A DNA stretch of 64,000 nt from Cyclina sinensis (GCA_012932295.1 JAAONU010000018.1:1792206-1856205); one strand, 5' to 3'. Shown: positions 1-12,860, numbered from the stretch's first letter. The notes: a model not told the origin generated them from the letters alone. A program made the numbers and translations.

Positions 1-272
1 TTGATGTAATGCACCTATATAGTGACAAAATCTAAAAATATTCGGTAAACAGGAAGTAGATGAGCAAGGAGCATAAAATCGCTTTACACCATATGGGACT
101 ATAGGATAAAGCAATATGTGAAATATCAGGCTTCTGCATGTTATAGTTGCTGAGAAAACTGCAACGGAAATTTGTTACGGACGGACGGACGGATGGACGG
201 ACGGACGGACTGACGGACACACGGACAAGGGTAAAACAGTATACCCCCCACTTCTTCGAAGCGGGGGTATAA
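1..272 (+). repeat. 3' end of a (GGAC)n plus stem-loop dispersed repeat
   Basis: A GGAC/GGAT microsatellite-like run at about 177-232 is followed by a stem-loop at 240-271, with arms TATACCCCC and GGGGGTATA around a short loop containing TTCTTCGAA. The same design (GGAC-rich run, then terminal hairpin) ends at least six other repeats in this window (near 2783, 11042, 24367, 25390, 42821, 58375). The body of this copy probably begins before the window. No coding content is seen. Confidence 0.7.
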
Positions 273-1930
273 TAATGTGTAAATATGCACGTGCACTAAT
301 AGGGATGACAAAAAACACCAACTAGCTGTTTTTATAAAAAAAAACGCACGTCTCCCTAGCACATCATTGACACAGGGCACAGAATAGATTAGAGAGGACA
401 GCTAGTGACAGAATTGTGAACTGGAGAATACCAGGTAAGAATGAGTGTGTTGGAAAAGGTCGTGGTATAACAAGGATTACCATTGTTGCAGAAGATAAGA
501 TCACTACGACCTTGACCTTCAACCAGCTGACACCAAAATCAATATGCTTCATACATGCCGTTTAGGGTGGGATCATTAACGGGAGATTTGTGGAAAATCG
601 CCGGGTTTTTGGACATCACAACGGGGTAAAAACGAAAACAAGAAAAGAAAAAAAAAAGAAAAAAAAACGTTCGCTCGTATGAGGACGAGTATATATGATT
701 GCTTGTCTTGCAGAACGAGTGCAAAAACCGCAAGAAATATACCGATGGAAGTGTATATCATAATGTCACAGTTTACCAACAGTGATTCTCCAAGTAGATG
801 TAGATGTAATACGCTGTCAAAACGAAACCGGAAGCATGAGTAAGGGGGAGCACTGCGCCTTTTTAAATTCAGTAAACCGCACAGTACTGTTGATCTTTTT
901 TCTCCTAGGTCTCCAGGACTGGTGATGGTGATGCAGGACGAGTAGAAATTTTGGTCACTCGTCCTCGTCACTGAATGAAAAATTTGTTCCCTGGATTGAT
1001 ACGTATAAAAGACTTGCGAATACAAAATAATTGCCTACCGCCTCCTGTTTTATTTACACATTGATGCAGTGTGTAACTGCATAAAAATAAAAAAATACAC
1101 TTTTAAATGGTGTATTTCAAAAATAACTGGCTTTGTTACTCAATTTAAACATCAAACAGTATGGAGCATAAAAAACTCACAGCTAATTCAGCTCAAAAGT
1201 AACAGTGTAAAGGTCATTCATCTTTCAACTGACTTCAAAAGAGCCGACTTCTACGAACAAGTAGGCTGACGTAGTGCTAGCTGCAAACATTAGGCTAAAG
1301 GATTTCATTTATCAATTCAGAGGCAACGACAGAAGCTATCAATTATTGAACTTGTTTTTCACGGTCATTTGGTCTTTGACAAGTTTATTAGGGTGTCATT
1401 GCAACAGATTGGCAAGGTGTGATATACACAGGCGGTCCGGGCTTATGTTGCGGATTCGTTCTTGGCAGATTTTTATACTGTCTGGTACATTAGGAACAGA
1501 AAACGGTGAATTTCTGGACCGATTAAATGGGTTTTTCGGAGATGCGAACCGGTCCCAGATGTTCTGAAACGTAAAAAACGACGATTTGTTGGATTTCTGC
1601 AAGCCTGTCAATTACATCAATCAGGCGCTAAGTATTACCCCGGGCAATGACCAGATGTTACTGACAATTAACACTAATGCGCTTAAGAAAGAGCCAACTT
1701 TGGTCACCTTATCAACAAATTATTGATCTCGCGTGTCAAGGTTTTGACTTGGTATATTCAAACTTGGTATATTCAAACTTGGACTTAAGTGTGTATTCAA
1801 CAAATTTTATGGATTTTTTTTCTTTCAAGGCAAAATGTTGATTTATCAGGAGATTTGGGTGCTTCGCCGGGGCACCGGTGTAAGGGTCTAAATATCGGGA
1901 GAACCCCACGAGTAACGGGAGAACGCATGT
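273..1930. other. Non-coding stretch with a repeat fragment
   Basis: No gene is supported here. An A/G-rich run lies at about 635-670. A fragment of the TGACCTTGACC repeat family (CGACCTTGACC, then an AACCAGCTGACACC block) lies at about 505-550. The open frames on both strands here are short and resemble no family I recognise. Confidence 0.5.
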
Positions 1931-1934
1931 ATGA

Positions 1935-2790
1935 TATGCTTCTTTTACTCATTAAGGACAATCATCTTATGAAATTTGAAGACTCTGGGTCAAATAGAAC
2001 TCTAGTTATTAAGCAGAACCATTTCAAGTTAAAGATCCCTGTGACCTTGACCTTTAATCAGCTGACTTCAAAATCAATAAGCTTCTTCTACTCAACAAGG
2101 ACAATCATCCTATGAAGTCTGAAGACTCTGGGTCAAATAGATCTCTAGTTATTGAGCAGAAACCATTTTCAAGTTAAAGATCACTTACTGTGACCTTGAC
2201 GTTCAACTGGCTGACACCAAAATCAATGTGCTTCTTCTACTCATTAAGGGCAATTATCCTGTGAAATTTGAAGACTCTGGGTCACATAGAACTCTAGTTA
2301 TTAAGCAGAAACCATTTTCAAGTTAAAGATTACCGTGACCTTGACCTAAAATCAATAAGCTTTTTCTACTCATTAAAGACAATCATTATATGAAGTTTCA
2401 AGACTTTGGGTCAAATTAAACTCCACTTAATAAAACAAATTTTTACATATAAGGTCACTGTGACCGGCTGACCCAAAAATCAATAGACTTCTGTAACTCA
2501 ATAAGAACAGTCATCCTATGACTATGAATAGAACTCTAGTTATTGAGCGGAAACCATTTTCACATTTAAGGTCACTGTGACCTTGACCTTTGACCTACAT
2601 ATCCCCAAAACAAAAGACTTCTGTAACTCATTAAGGGCAATCACCATATGAAGTTTGCAGACTCAAGTTGAAAAGGTACTCTAGTTATTGAATGGAAACA
2701 AAGTGTGAAAAATGGATTGATGGACAGATGGACCGACGGACTGGGCAAAAACAATATGTCTCCCCCAGACGGGGGGAGACATAATGACCT
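1935..2790 (+). repeat. Internally repetitive element with hairpin end (copy B)
   Basis: Five to six diverged sub-repeats of about 130-150 bp each carry a GACTCTGGGTCAAATAGAAC block (1981, 2124, 2273, 2402) and a TGACCTTGACC block. The array ends with a GACCGACGGAC run near 2730 and a stem-loop at 2755-2782 (arms ATGTCTCCCCC and GGGGGGAGACAT). At 2578-2596 it contains three TGACCT hexamers in the order DR0 then DR1. Non-coding; probably a non-autonomous transposed unit of unknown class. Confidence 0.75.
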
Positions 2791-5040
2791 GGATTAGAAG
2801 AATACTAATTAATTACCAAATAGGAATGTGTTCTACAACTAAACAATCAAGTTTACAAATATGCTTACCGACACAGTCCATTGTCAGAAGATCTAATGAG
2901 TGGAGCACAAGTAAAAACAGATGGTCAAGTGGTTAGTATTAAACCCAATTCATATAAGATGAATAGGCCTTTGCCTGTTGGTAACAATTCTCTGCCATTC
3001 TCTGGATTCACACCCTTGTCACATCCCCAAATGCTACATAATTATGTCAGCTGGTAGCCACACTGGTGAACCTTTGTGGGCCTCTGATTTGATAGAGGTT
3101 GTCAAAGCTTTGAACTTGTCCTGCAAAAAAGCAGAAAAATCTGTTCAGTCCATTAAAGTAACTGCAATAAAGAGATGTCTTAAACCGTAGAAAGAAAGGT
3201 TGGTGATGTCAAAACATCCGACATGCAATGTCAGGAACATAAACAGCGCGAACCAGATGGAAACAACAATAACGTGAGGTCACAATACAAAAATGGCGTC
3301 GCGTCAAAATAGGTCATTGTGTTTCTTTCAAAATACTTAAATGAGAATTTCAGACGTTTGAATAAACGTATCAATTAGTAATAAACTGCAAAAATAATCA
3401 TCCCAAAAAATTCTTTAAAATATTAAAAATATTATGTTAACCTGGTTCGTGCTGTTAAACAATAAACAAAACATAGCAACATTATTACAATAGAATTAAT
3501 CTTGACAATTGTAAATGTGCTTCTTTCTCCTCATTGTACCCCTTAGCTTTTAACCATCTTCTGATGTATGTTAACCTGCTTAGTAACATAACATCATGAT
3601 GAACAGTCCTTAAACACTACTGCATAAGCTATTAGCATGGAAATCTTAGTACAGAAGGACCTCGGGGTTCAGGCTAGGATAGCAAAGAATTTGTTTATTA
3701 TATACATGGACGGTTTAAAATTAATTCAGTGTTCTATCATGTACTTGTAAATAAATTGATTTCATCAGTGTTTATTCTGTTACATGGAATGTATTGAAAA
3801 AAAAACCTTTCTGAAAATGTATTGGGAAAGTAAGTCATATTTAACATATTAGACATTTGATACTATATAAAAAGCAGATACACTTTGCTTTTGAAGTAAA
3901 TGCCTTTCTGAATGGTTGTCAGTTATATCATTTTACCATTTCCATTTAATATACATGTCCTTCATTTCACAGGAACTCTGCACCACTATACAAATAATAC
4001 ACATTAGCGAGGGTGATAGAGGATATTGACAACCCTCAAAAACAATAAAACCCTCGGCTGTCGCCTCGGGTGTTATTGTTATTTATTTTATTATACCGAA
4101 CCATACATGTGATCATGTTATATATACCTTAGGACTGTTTTCGTTTGGTAACGAGTTGAATCAAACTCAGCTAAACGCTTACAGTCAATATATTCAATAA
4201 ACGCCTTCGACATCATCAGACGCTTGAATTTTCTACAGGGTGTGCAAAAAAACAATAACACCCGGAGGGTTTTTGAAAAAAAAATGTTACTCTCTGAGCT
4301 GATGCAAAATGTAACATTAGTTTTAAAAGCCTGATCGCCTATGGGAATTAAGTACTGGCAGTTTACGTGAGGTATAATAATTGCAGATATCTCAGGCACT
4401 ATCTAAACTGAAGGAATAGTTGATTCATAGTGTTCCCCTAGGAAGGAAAGACTTTTGAGTAGTTTGGATTGACAGAACCAACATTCCAGTGCCAGGTAAA
4501 AATTTAGAGTACAGGGCCTTATTTTGAGCATCTGTACTGGACAATGCCTGAAATAATGTTGTGTCGGTAAATCTCCCACTTGACAGACCCAATCTCCCTA
4601 CTTTCTGAGCCAGATCTCCCTACTTGGCACCGGGAAAAGTTCACATGTATGCTATAAATGAAGGCTCTATCAGGTTTAGTAGATAAATATATATTTTAGC
4701 TTAGTGACCTAAACCCCAATATAATGGAAGAGGTTCATGCAAGGAGTCTTTATACCAAATATTTGAAATATCAATTTAAACATAAAGGCTACATGACTAA
4801 AAGGAGAAAAATCTATTTTTAGCCTTACTGACCTTGACCCAGTGACCTCAAACTCTGCCTAAGGGTAGGGGTCCTTGCAAGTTACCAACAAGCCAAATAT
4901 CTCAGATATTAATTAATAAATGAAGAAACAAATGAATATGTTATTTCCGCTGTCATATCAGTAACCATCAAGTAAATATATTGGCTGAAAATGAGCCAAA
5001 CAAAGTACATGTGTGATTTTTGAAGAAAATCACTTCTTTC
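2791..5040. other. Non-coding, AT-rich, with minor repeat fragments
   Basis: No gene is supported. The short frame at 2978-3190 matches nothing I recognise. About 4690-4960 resembles the repeat in the sacsin intron near 43600-43800 (shared wording around GACCTTGACCCAGTGACCTCAAA and AAATATCTCAGATAT). Three imperfect copies of an ATCTCCCTACTT block occur at 4570-4640. Confidence 0.45.
4041..4275. repeat. Hairpin and inverted-repeat cluster
   Basis: An imperfect stem-loop lies at 4041-4057 / 4064-4080 (14 of 17 positions pair). The right arm, ending GGGTGTTATTGTT, appears again inverted at 4251-4266 (AACAATAACACCCGG). Three related arms within 240 bp suggest the ends of a small MITE. No target duplication could be fixed. 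Confidence 0.4.
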
Positions 5041-5310
5041 TTTTGTAATTTTTTTTTTGCTTATGAAGAATGATGAATAAATGAATCAAGTATTTGATCA
5101 ATTTTAAAAGAGATATTATAGAAAAATTAAAACAAAAGAAAGGAAAAACAAAATAGATTGAAAACAAAAAATTAAAAAAATAAAGTCAGAATTAAAAAAA
5201 AGAAAAAAAGGAGAGAACAAAGGAAAGAAAAAAAGAAGAAAGGAAAGAAAGAAGGAACAATAGAAGCAGAGAACAAAGAAAGAACGAGTAAAAGAAGGAA
5301 AAGCATAATA
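5041..5310. repeat. Low-complexity A/G-rich tract
   Basis: About 190 bp of almost pure A and G (GAAA, GGAAAG motifs) occupies 5110-5300. The complementary open frame is a low-complexity artefact rich in Phe and Ser. Confidence 0.7.
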
Positions 5311-8138
5311 AAATTTGAAAGAATTACTGTATATGAATGTGATCTTGTATTTTAAATTTGACTCATTTTTGTTCACACAACAAATCTACTAGAAGAGATT
5401 CTTACAATAAAAAAAACTCAGACAGAGATGTATATGTAATCTACGTCTCTGACTCAGGTGACTTATCTTTATGATCTTGTTTTATCTTACATTAAATTAT
5501 ATAGATTCGGAACAGTTACGGAACAGTTACGCCAAAGATAAATGTGACTTGTATGTGTAATGTGACCATTTCAGCTCTTTTCATACTATCAAAGATTTTT
5601 GGAAGATTGATTAATGTTTTTTCTTTGTAAGAACAAATCTACTTCTTAATCATTGATACATTTGCATGTATCAATTCCTAGGAATTAAATGTCACAACAA
5701 GCTTTGGCAAAACTTGAAAACTTACACGTAATATCAAGTTGTTATGCTCAGGTAAAGGTAAGGGGAAAAAAAACACTTTTGTATAATGGTTGTTCTTGGT
5801 GCAAACACTGTCAAAATTAAGCCTCATACAAGCCATAACATCCTGGATGTCCGAGATTGTCCCAGAAATCAAGAGTCTGTCCTGGAGGTGTCCCAGAAAA
5901 AAATAATAAACCCAAAATTCTCTTAATACTAATTTTTCAAGGACGCTGGTACCAGGACACTCACTCTGACTTAGTAATACACCAGATACTTTGGCACAAG
6001 TTCATTGGTATACAGCCCTTCCAGTTATCGACTATCCCTGCATGCATCACTAATTAACAACTGATATTCATAAATGTGTTAAATTCAACACCGTTTAATG
6101 GTCAGCATAATTAATGGTATGAAACCTTTTCCAATTACTGCTAAACTCCAACAATAATTATAGATCAGTCTCTTATTTACCGAATAGATGGACATATATT
6201 CTGACTGTATGCCTCAGCAATAAACAATAAACCCATTTAAGGTGTCAAAGTAGGCATCATTTTTAGTACTTGGTGCATAAAATTGCACATGACCTGTGAG
6301 TAATCTTCATGACAAAAAGATATCACGGGTGAACAAACATGGCTGCAGCTGTGCACTTTGTTTTTAACTTTTAATTTTCTTAGAAGCAATACTATTAGAC
6401 TAGTAGCAGTAAAGTAATGTCAGTGAATAATGGCAGTACTTTTACTTAGAGATACACTGTATGTGATATGACTTCAGGAGTAAGTTTTATATAATCAAAC
6501 TGAAATATCATCTAAGAAAAATAAATAGAAATGTTATACCCCCTTAAGTATAAAAACCAATGAATTCGCAATTCCTTTCAAACTTTCACCCCCACCATTA
6601 CCTTAAGTGCTTTGATTTTATTTATTTAGGTTAAACACATATGTTTATAATTTACCCTTTATGAAGTTATTTTTCATTTTTGCCCTTACTGGATTGGCTT
6701 TAAACTAAAAGTTTTTATAATGGCGAAATTTCATTCTTATTTAATTTTTTCAGGTAGCTAACATACTAAAGACATTTAAAGTATGAAATTGATTGAAAAT
6801 CCAATAGATGCAAGTTTATCCATTATTTTGTTAAAAAATATTGATCAGTATAAATTTTGTTGAATTAAACTCTTTATCTATTTACATTTGGCTCTTTTCC
6901 AACAATCAAGAGACTGTTATGTTCAAGTTTTATTTTCTGAAAACTGTGAAAGTAGTGTATGCAATTTTGGCCTGTATTTTACCTGTCATACTGTTAAATA
7001 GATCAGTATAGCAGCCACACCTCATGCCTATTGTACTAGCTTTAATTTTAAAAGAATGAAAAATAATACATGTAAGCTGCAATAAATAATGTACACCAAC
7101 TGTCACAACTCTATTAAGAACATGAAGTATTTCTTACAGCAAAAGCTACAAACACCACAGGTAACAGACCTACACCTCTACACATACACTCACATACCTT
7201 AGAAACTCATTTATCTGCTCCCATTTTGAGATAATTAAAGTTCTTTCTATCTTAATTTGAGCTTTCTCTAATAAGTCTATATATTTACTGCTTGCATTAT
7301 TTAAACTTAGAGAGCTGTAGATAAATTTTAGCAACAAACAATTCAATTTATTTACAGGACATATTAATTGAATAATGGCTCTCTAAACATAATTATTGCC
7401 AGCATTATTTTTTGCTGTTGTCAACTTATCCTTGTTGAATTGAAATGAACAGAGGTTCTTTTAGTTAGAGCTCCATAATATTTACACCTTCCTGTTACTC
7501 ATCTTATGCTTACCAGTATTCATGTTCTTTTTTTAAATACAGGAAAAATAATCAGATGGCGACATATATTTTGGCAGACATGATTAGTGCTCATCATTCT
7601 GCTCAACATGCACTACAGTGTCCAAACCAATAGGAGAATAAGATACTAAATAATATTTTAAGTCCAAACTGTTCAATTTTACTTTTTTCTCTAGGCATCA
7701 GTCAAAAATGTTGTCTTAGACCACAAGTCATGGTTTAAATATTTTTTGTAAGGGGTGAATAGATTATTATAAAGATCTATTATTTGCATTATGCTCCAGT
7801 CAATGTTTTGCAAAAGAAGAAAGGGAAGTCAGAGGTGGGAGCAGGATGGGGGGGGGGGGGGGAAAGGAGCAGATACAAGACTTTAGACAAAAGACCATTA
7901 CCATACCAACAGACCAAAACTGTACAGACAAAAATAGACTCTGGCCTAATTTTAGATCCAAGCCCAAGGTCATTTGATATGAAAAGCACCTCCCACTCTA
8001 GTTTTTTTGACAAAACTGCCATTTCACTAGTGTGAGGATTTAAACTCTGATAAAAGAGAAATGTCAGTTTCCCCTGGGTCAGACCCTGGCCTCTCAAAAC
8101 ACTGATATATGCATAACCTTCATACTGGAGTACTCTTG
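5311..8138. other. Non-coding AT-rich stretch
   Basis: I see no supportable gene, RNA or bounded element here. A run of 14 G occurs near 7848-7861. Short open frames have no recognisable features. Confidence 0.45.
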
Positions 8139-8290
8139 TAGCAGAGGTATAATACTGCACTTCTAATCTACTCCTTTGCATACCAAGTAGCTTTTTTGGC
8201 AACGTGGTAGAGTGTCTCCATAGAAAACCAAGGTACCCAAGTTCAAAACCAGCTCAAGGAATGTTGATTTTTCCAGATTATATGGCACCC
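8139..8290 (+). repeat. tRNA-like SINE, family B, copy 1
   Basis: A segment starting AGCAGAGGTATAATA and running through ACGTGGTAGAGTGTC (box A-like) to AAGTTCAAAACCAGC (box B-like) and TTGATTTTTCC. It matches the reverse complement of 8885-9030 over its whole length with scattered differences. The A and B box spacing fits a tRNA-derived Pol III promoter head. It is degenerate and is not a tRNA gene. Confidence 0.55.
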
Positions 8291-8389
8291 AACATGGAAC
8301 AACACATAAGTCAAGAAGTGATGACACCCTTAAGTCCCACAGACATTCAATACTCTAAAATTCGAGGACTAATTCTGTGGAGAGGGTAT

Positions 8390-8455
8390 AACAAGCAGAG
8401 GTATAATACAGCTCTTCTACTCACTTGCCTATCACCTAGCTTTTATGTAGTCTCA
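8390..8455 (+). repeat. tRNA-like SINE, family B, partial copy
   Basis: Only the leader of the family is seen (AGCAGAGGTATAATAC, then CTTCTACTCACTTGCC and TAGCTTTTATG). The box A and box B part is missing. Confidence 0.5.
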
Positions 8456-8884
8456 ATAATGCGACTTCAGGCAGGATGCTGCCTTGACCATAGTCCAAAT
8501 TATCAGACTTGAAAAAAGTTATTTAATGTTTTATATTTATCATTGTGACTTCTTACATTTTATATTATCAAGGCTTTTTTCAACGTCCAAACGGATTATT
8601 TCAATAACACGTAGCATAAATCAGATTTATTAAAGTAGAGAAATTCGGGTCAAAATATGTGCAATGCAAGGAAAACATATATCCTTACTTAATCAGCGAA
8701 GCAACAGTTTTAAAATCTCTCCTTTATTTGTGAGAACGCCAATTTAAATTTCTAACATTGTTGTTACAGCCATAGTCAGCCATATTGGTGTAGTACAATT
8801 TAAGCAACGGCGTTACCTAACGTAACCAATGGTAACATGGAAAATGAAAAATGTAAAATATCAGATATAATGAAGGATAAAAGT

Positions 8885-9030
8885 AACCCGGAAAAATCCA
8901 CCTATCCCGAGCTGGGTTTGAACTCGGGTACCTTTTATTGTTAAGGGGACACTCTACCACGTCACCATAAAAGCTAGCTGATAGGCAAGGGAGTAGAAGT
9001 GCCATATTCTACCTCTGCTACATACACCCC
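8885..9030 (-). repeat. tRNA-like SINE, family B, copy 2 (inverted)
   Basis: On the minus strand it reads AGCAGAGGTAGAATA, TTGCCTATCAGCTAGC, GACGTGGTAGAGTGTCC (box A), GAGTTCAAACCCAGC (box B), GGTGGATTTTTCCGG. It is the best preserved of the three copies and lies inverted about 600-750 bp from the plus-strand copies. Confidence 0.6.
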
Positions 9031-9709
9031 CTCCTTCTTAGAATTCGTCCTCAAGTATACCTAGCCCATTTACCGTGAACCTGATAATGGCAGCATAAGG
9101 AGAGCAGCGGTGAAATATTAAGTAAATATAATTATCCCATTGTTACCATATAATAACTATATAATTACCTTTTTACCGAAACGTCCAAAGGGCTTACTAT
9201 ATAAATCCAATTTTATCCAACTGGTCATTTACCGAAACGTCCGGCAGCCCTACTGAACGATCAACTACAAATTTTCGGTTAATAATCACTGATAAATGTA
9301 CCTACGTAAAAAATCTAGCAAAAATTAAATACTCATTTAGATCTAGCCTTTCAGGCATAAAAAGACTACAAAATACGAACAAGCAAACCTTCAACAAAAT
9401 AAAATTAAAAATAAAAAATAAAAAGAAACTTACCTAGTACTGTTGATACGGCTACTCAAAATGAGAACGGAATGTAGAGATGTCACGTGGTTGCTTCTCC
9501 AGTTACAAACAGTTCTCCAGTTACAAACAGCTTCTCCAGTTCCCCAGGAATGTCCCAGCTTAGAAAATAGGTCAGCATGTCCACGGAAAATGGGTACACT
9601 CGGAAGGACCTTATTAATGTGTCGACGTCGCCCTGTCGGCACGGATTTGATTTACTTTGTGGGTCCAGCGGATGCCAGATAGGTCTCGTGAATTATCCAC
9701 TAAATATCC
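9031..9709. other. Non-coding stretch
   Basis: No supportable gene. A CAGTTACAAACAG... block is locally duplicated at about 9500-9535. Overlapping short frames on both strands have no recognisable domain. Confidence 0.4.
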
Positions 9710-9796
9710 TAGATATTTATATATTTATTTAAAGAATATAAAAAGATACAAATAAACTACATCTTGTATACAATGACCAGGTATCAAGTGCAGTAA
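9710..9796 (+). repeat. Direct repeat, left copy
   Basis: About 87 bp, from AGATATTTATATATT to CAGGTATCAAGTGCAGT, nearly identical to 11279-11370. The two copies bracket the hairpin-ended repeat of 9878-11045. Confidence 0.7.
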
Positions 9797-9877
9797 AGTA
9801 TATAACTAGATGGGTGTTCAGTTGAACACTTGTGTCGCCCTTGGGTAGGCCTACTCTGTTAGATTAACTAAAAATGT

Positions 9878-11045
9878 AAACAAGAGCCTGCTGGAAAAGA
9901 CTGCATGCTAGTCCAAGTACATCAAGACCTGTCCACATTTTCTCAGTGCTGGATAATTAATAATAAGCCAAGTTAAACAAGAGGCCCAAGTGAAAAAAAT
10001 TTGACTTGGGCGGGGGGGGGATGGGGAGAAAGAGTCAAGAATCTATGTATTCAAAAAAAAATTTCGGGCCCGGGGGGAGACTGGTTGGAGGGGAGTGGGT
10101 TGAGGGTGAATGGGGAGTCAAGTATCTATGTATTAAAAAAAATTTGGGCCCGGGGGGACTGGTTGGGTGGGGAGGGGATTGAGGGTGGATGGGGAGTCAA
10201 GTACCTATGTATTAAAAAAAATCGGGCCGGGGGGGGGGTAAAAAATGAGAGGTTACGTGGGCAGGGTAGGGTGTCCCCATGCAGAGAGGGGGGAGAAAGG
10301 GGGGGGGGAGTACTTACCCATCTCATGTCAGTATAAGCAATTATCATGTGACCCCTAGGGGTGGGGCTAACTGTGACCCCAGGGACATGGGTACCAACAA
10401 TCTTTGCAGGGGTCTTGCTGGTGATCAAGTATTCCAAGTTTGAATGGAATATCTTTGACACTTTGAGAAATGGACATTAACAAAGAGGTTAACAAAGAAA
10501 TTTTAAGTTAAAAAGGGAGCATTTGCAAAAATAAATTTGCGGGTTATCTGCCATTGAGAAGTGGTGTTGTCTTGAGTGATACAATTGTAAGCATTACAAT
10601 TGGAAAGTTTGATGAAGAAATATTAAGAAATGGCACAGTTATAGCCATTTTTAAGTTTTCATGACAAAATCCAAGTACTAAAAGGGGCATAACTCTGAAA
10701 ATTGTGACCTTGACCTACAGATATTGGCATCACCACGACCCTGTTGTCGTAAGCTATATAATTTGAAAGTTTGATGACGAAATATTAAGAGATGGCACAG
10801 TTATTGCCAACGTTGAGTTTTCATGACAAAATCCAAGTACAAAAAGGGGCATAACTCTGTCAAATGTGACCTTGACCTAAAAATTTTGGCATCGTCCCGA
10901 CCCTGTTGTCATAAGCAATATAATTTGAAAGTTTGATAAGGAAATGTTATAAATGGCAAAGTTATAGCCAACGTTAAGTTTACGTGATGGACCGACGGAC
11001 AAAGCGATCCCTATGTATCGCCGTTTCTTCGAAAGGGCGACACAA
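9878..11045 (+). repeat. Internally repetitive element with hairpin end (copy C)
   Basis: AAACAAGAG starts occur at 9878 and 9975. The body holds a G-rich minisatellite, then three sub-repeats with 162-bp period (GTTTGATGA/GTTTGATAA at 10607, 10769, 10931), two of which carry TGACCTTGACCT (10705-10716 and 10866-10877). It ends in GACCGACGGAC and a stem-loop near 11012-11042 (TATCGCC...GGGCGACA). Non-coding. Confidence 0.7.
10008..10312 (+). repeat. G-rich minisatellite with about 80-bp units
   Basis: Three units marked by CTATGTATT (10041, 10124, 10203; spacing 79-83 bp) each contain GGGCCCGGGGGG-type and GGGGAGGGG-type runs. Further long G runs follow to 10310. Four or more G-tracts per unit could form G-quadruplexes. 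The overlapping open frames on both strands are low-complexity artefacts. Confidence 0.7.
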
Positions 11046-11278
11046 AAACATCATATTTATTGATTAAAGAGTGCTAACCTTAATATTTACATATATTAGA
11101 GATCAATCACATATATATATATTTCTGACTATTTGAAATTACAATATTTTTGAACAACTGTCTAAGTAAAACGATGAAAATCTAAATGGAGACTCTTAGG
11201 AATTAAGTACCAAAATAATGTATTCTTTGTAAATTATCTACTGAAAACAATACTAACCTAATAGAAGAAGTAAATGTT

Positions 11279-11370
11279 CCAGATATTTATATATTTATTT
11301 AAAAAATGTAAAAAGATACAAATAAACTACATCTTAATGTATACAATGACCAGGTATCAAGTGCAGTGAA
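11279..11370 (+). repeat. Direct repeat, right copy
   Basis: Near-identical to 9710-9796, with a few substitutions and a small insertion (AAT after CATCTT). Confidence 0.7.
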
Positions 11371-11754
11371 GCATTGCACCCGGTACCCGAGCATTTGAGA
11401 TGTAGTCACAGGTGACAGGTTAGTAATAAATGAAAAAAAGATTTGGGGATTATTGGTACAGAAAATAACGGGTAAAATATAGGGCTAATATAGGACATTA
11501 CCGTTAACATAAGGTTGAGATGGTACATAAGGGGTATTAAATTGGCGTCCTATGACATATTCGCAAAACCTCATTAATATTAATGACCAACCAGACACAA
11601 CAACAACAATGGCCGTCGGTGTATATGTACAACAAAAGACTGAAAATTGGAGTAGCAATGGTCTGCTTGACTGGGTTACTAACGTAACTGAGGTTGCCGC
11701 ATAAATCGGTCAAAAAAAAACGTATTGACCGAAATCTAAGACAATTGGCACCCT
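11371..11754. other. Non-coding stretch
   Basis: Nothing supportable was found here. Confidence 0.4.
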
Positions 11755-12130
11755 TTTCTTTGAAAAAAAAAACAGCAGAAAGAAGAGAGAGTAAGAAAAA
11801 AGAAGAAAGATGAATGAAGGAAGGAAAGCATCTAAAAGTTAATTTAGGGCAATAGACGTTTTAGAGGAAATAACGTTTGCTGTCTCTCACCAACAGACGT
11901 GTACGTTGCCGCCGCATAAATTTCCTTACTAGACATAAAATGTAGGAAGAAAGAAATTAAAGAGAGAGCAGAGAAAGAGTTAGAAGGAACGGAAAAAAGG
12001 AAGAAATAAGTTTTCGAAACCTTTCTTTACACCATCAAACGTTTCAGGAAGGAAGAACTCGAGGGAGAAAGAAAAAAAAGAATTACATTAACATTTATCT
12101 ATATTAATCAAGTAAAGTCATTGGAGGCGC

Positions 12131-12171
<41 letters not shown>

Positions 12172-12860
12172 TGTTTATGATTTTTCCCATAAGTACAGAC
12201 TAGCGCTGCATAAATCTGACAAAAAGTACCGTCTTAAACAGAGACAAAAACTCTGTCCACATTGCTATGCATTTCCAAAGTAGGAGAAAGGACTAAACAG
12301 TACAGAAGATAAAAAGGGAAAGAAAGAAAAAATAACAGGAGTGAGTGAGAAAGAAACAAACACAGAAAAGGAAAAAAAGAAGAAATTAAAAACAATGAAA
12401 GGAAGGGAGAAGCACAAGTACACAAATAAAATTTATTTTTTTCTAATGAGATGAGAGTGTGTGTAAAGTAAAGAAAACCAGAGGTAAAGAAACAAGGAAG
12501 GACGAAACTAACATACATTTTAAGAAAGGTAGCAAGAAAGAAATCTACAATAATAAACGTCTAGGAAAAAAGATCGAAGCAAAAACTACAGTCATGGTAA
12601 TTTGGAAAGAAAGAAAAAAAGAGGCAAAATGAGACAAAGACAGAGAAATGAGAGTAAAGAAATAAGACAATGAAACGGAGGAAGAAAGAAAGGGAGTGAA
12701 ACTGTTTGTACGCCCTTCAACAGACCTATTGCCTCAACAGACAAATGATACCTTCAAAATACAGAAATACACCACTGTCTGAAGAACGGGAGAGAGAAAG
12801 AAAAAATACGATTGCATTTATCTGGATTTATCAAGATTAGTCGTTGGAGAGAGAGATGAA
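11755..12860 (+). repeat. Polypurine-rich region with (GA)n
   Basis: For about 1.1 kb the plus strand is overwhelmingly A and G (GAAAGAAA, GGAAGGAAAG), interrupted by short mixed stretches. A pure (AG)n run lies at 12133-12169. Open frames on the minus strand here are Phe/Ser/Leu-rich artefacts of the composition. Confidence 0.7.

Noticed and set aside
7789..8202. Minus-strand open frame of 137 residues
   Set aside because: It overlaps a poly-G run and a SINE; no domain, no splice-supported structure, and no codon-usage signal visible by eye.
12234..12518. Minus-strand open frame of 94 residues rich in Phe, Leu and Ser, resembling membrane segments
   Set aside because: It lies in the polypurine tract; the composition alone produces hydrophobic-looking translations.
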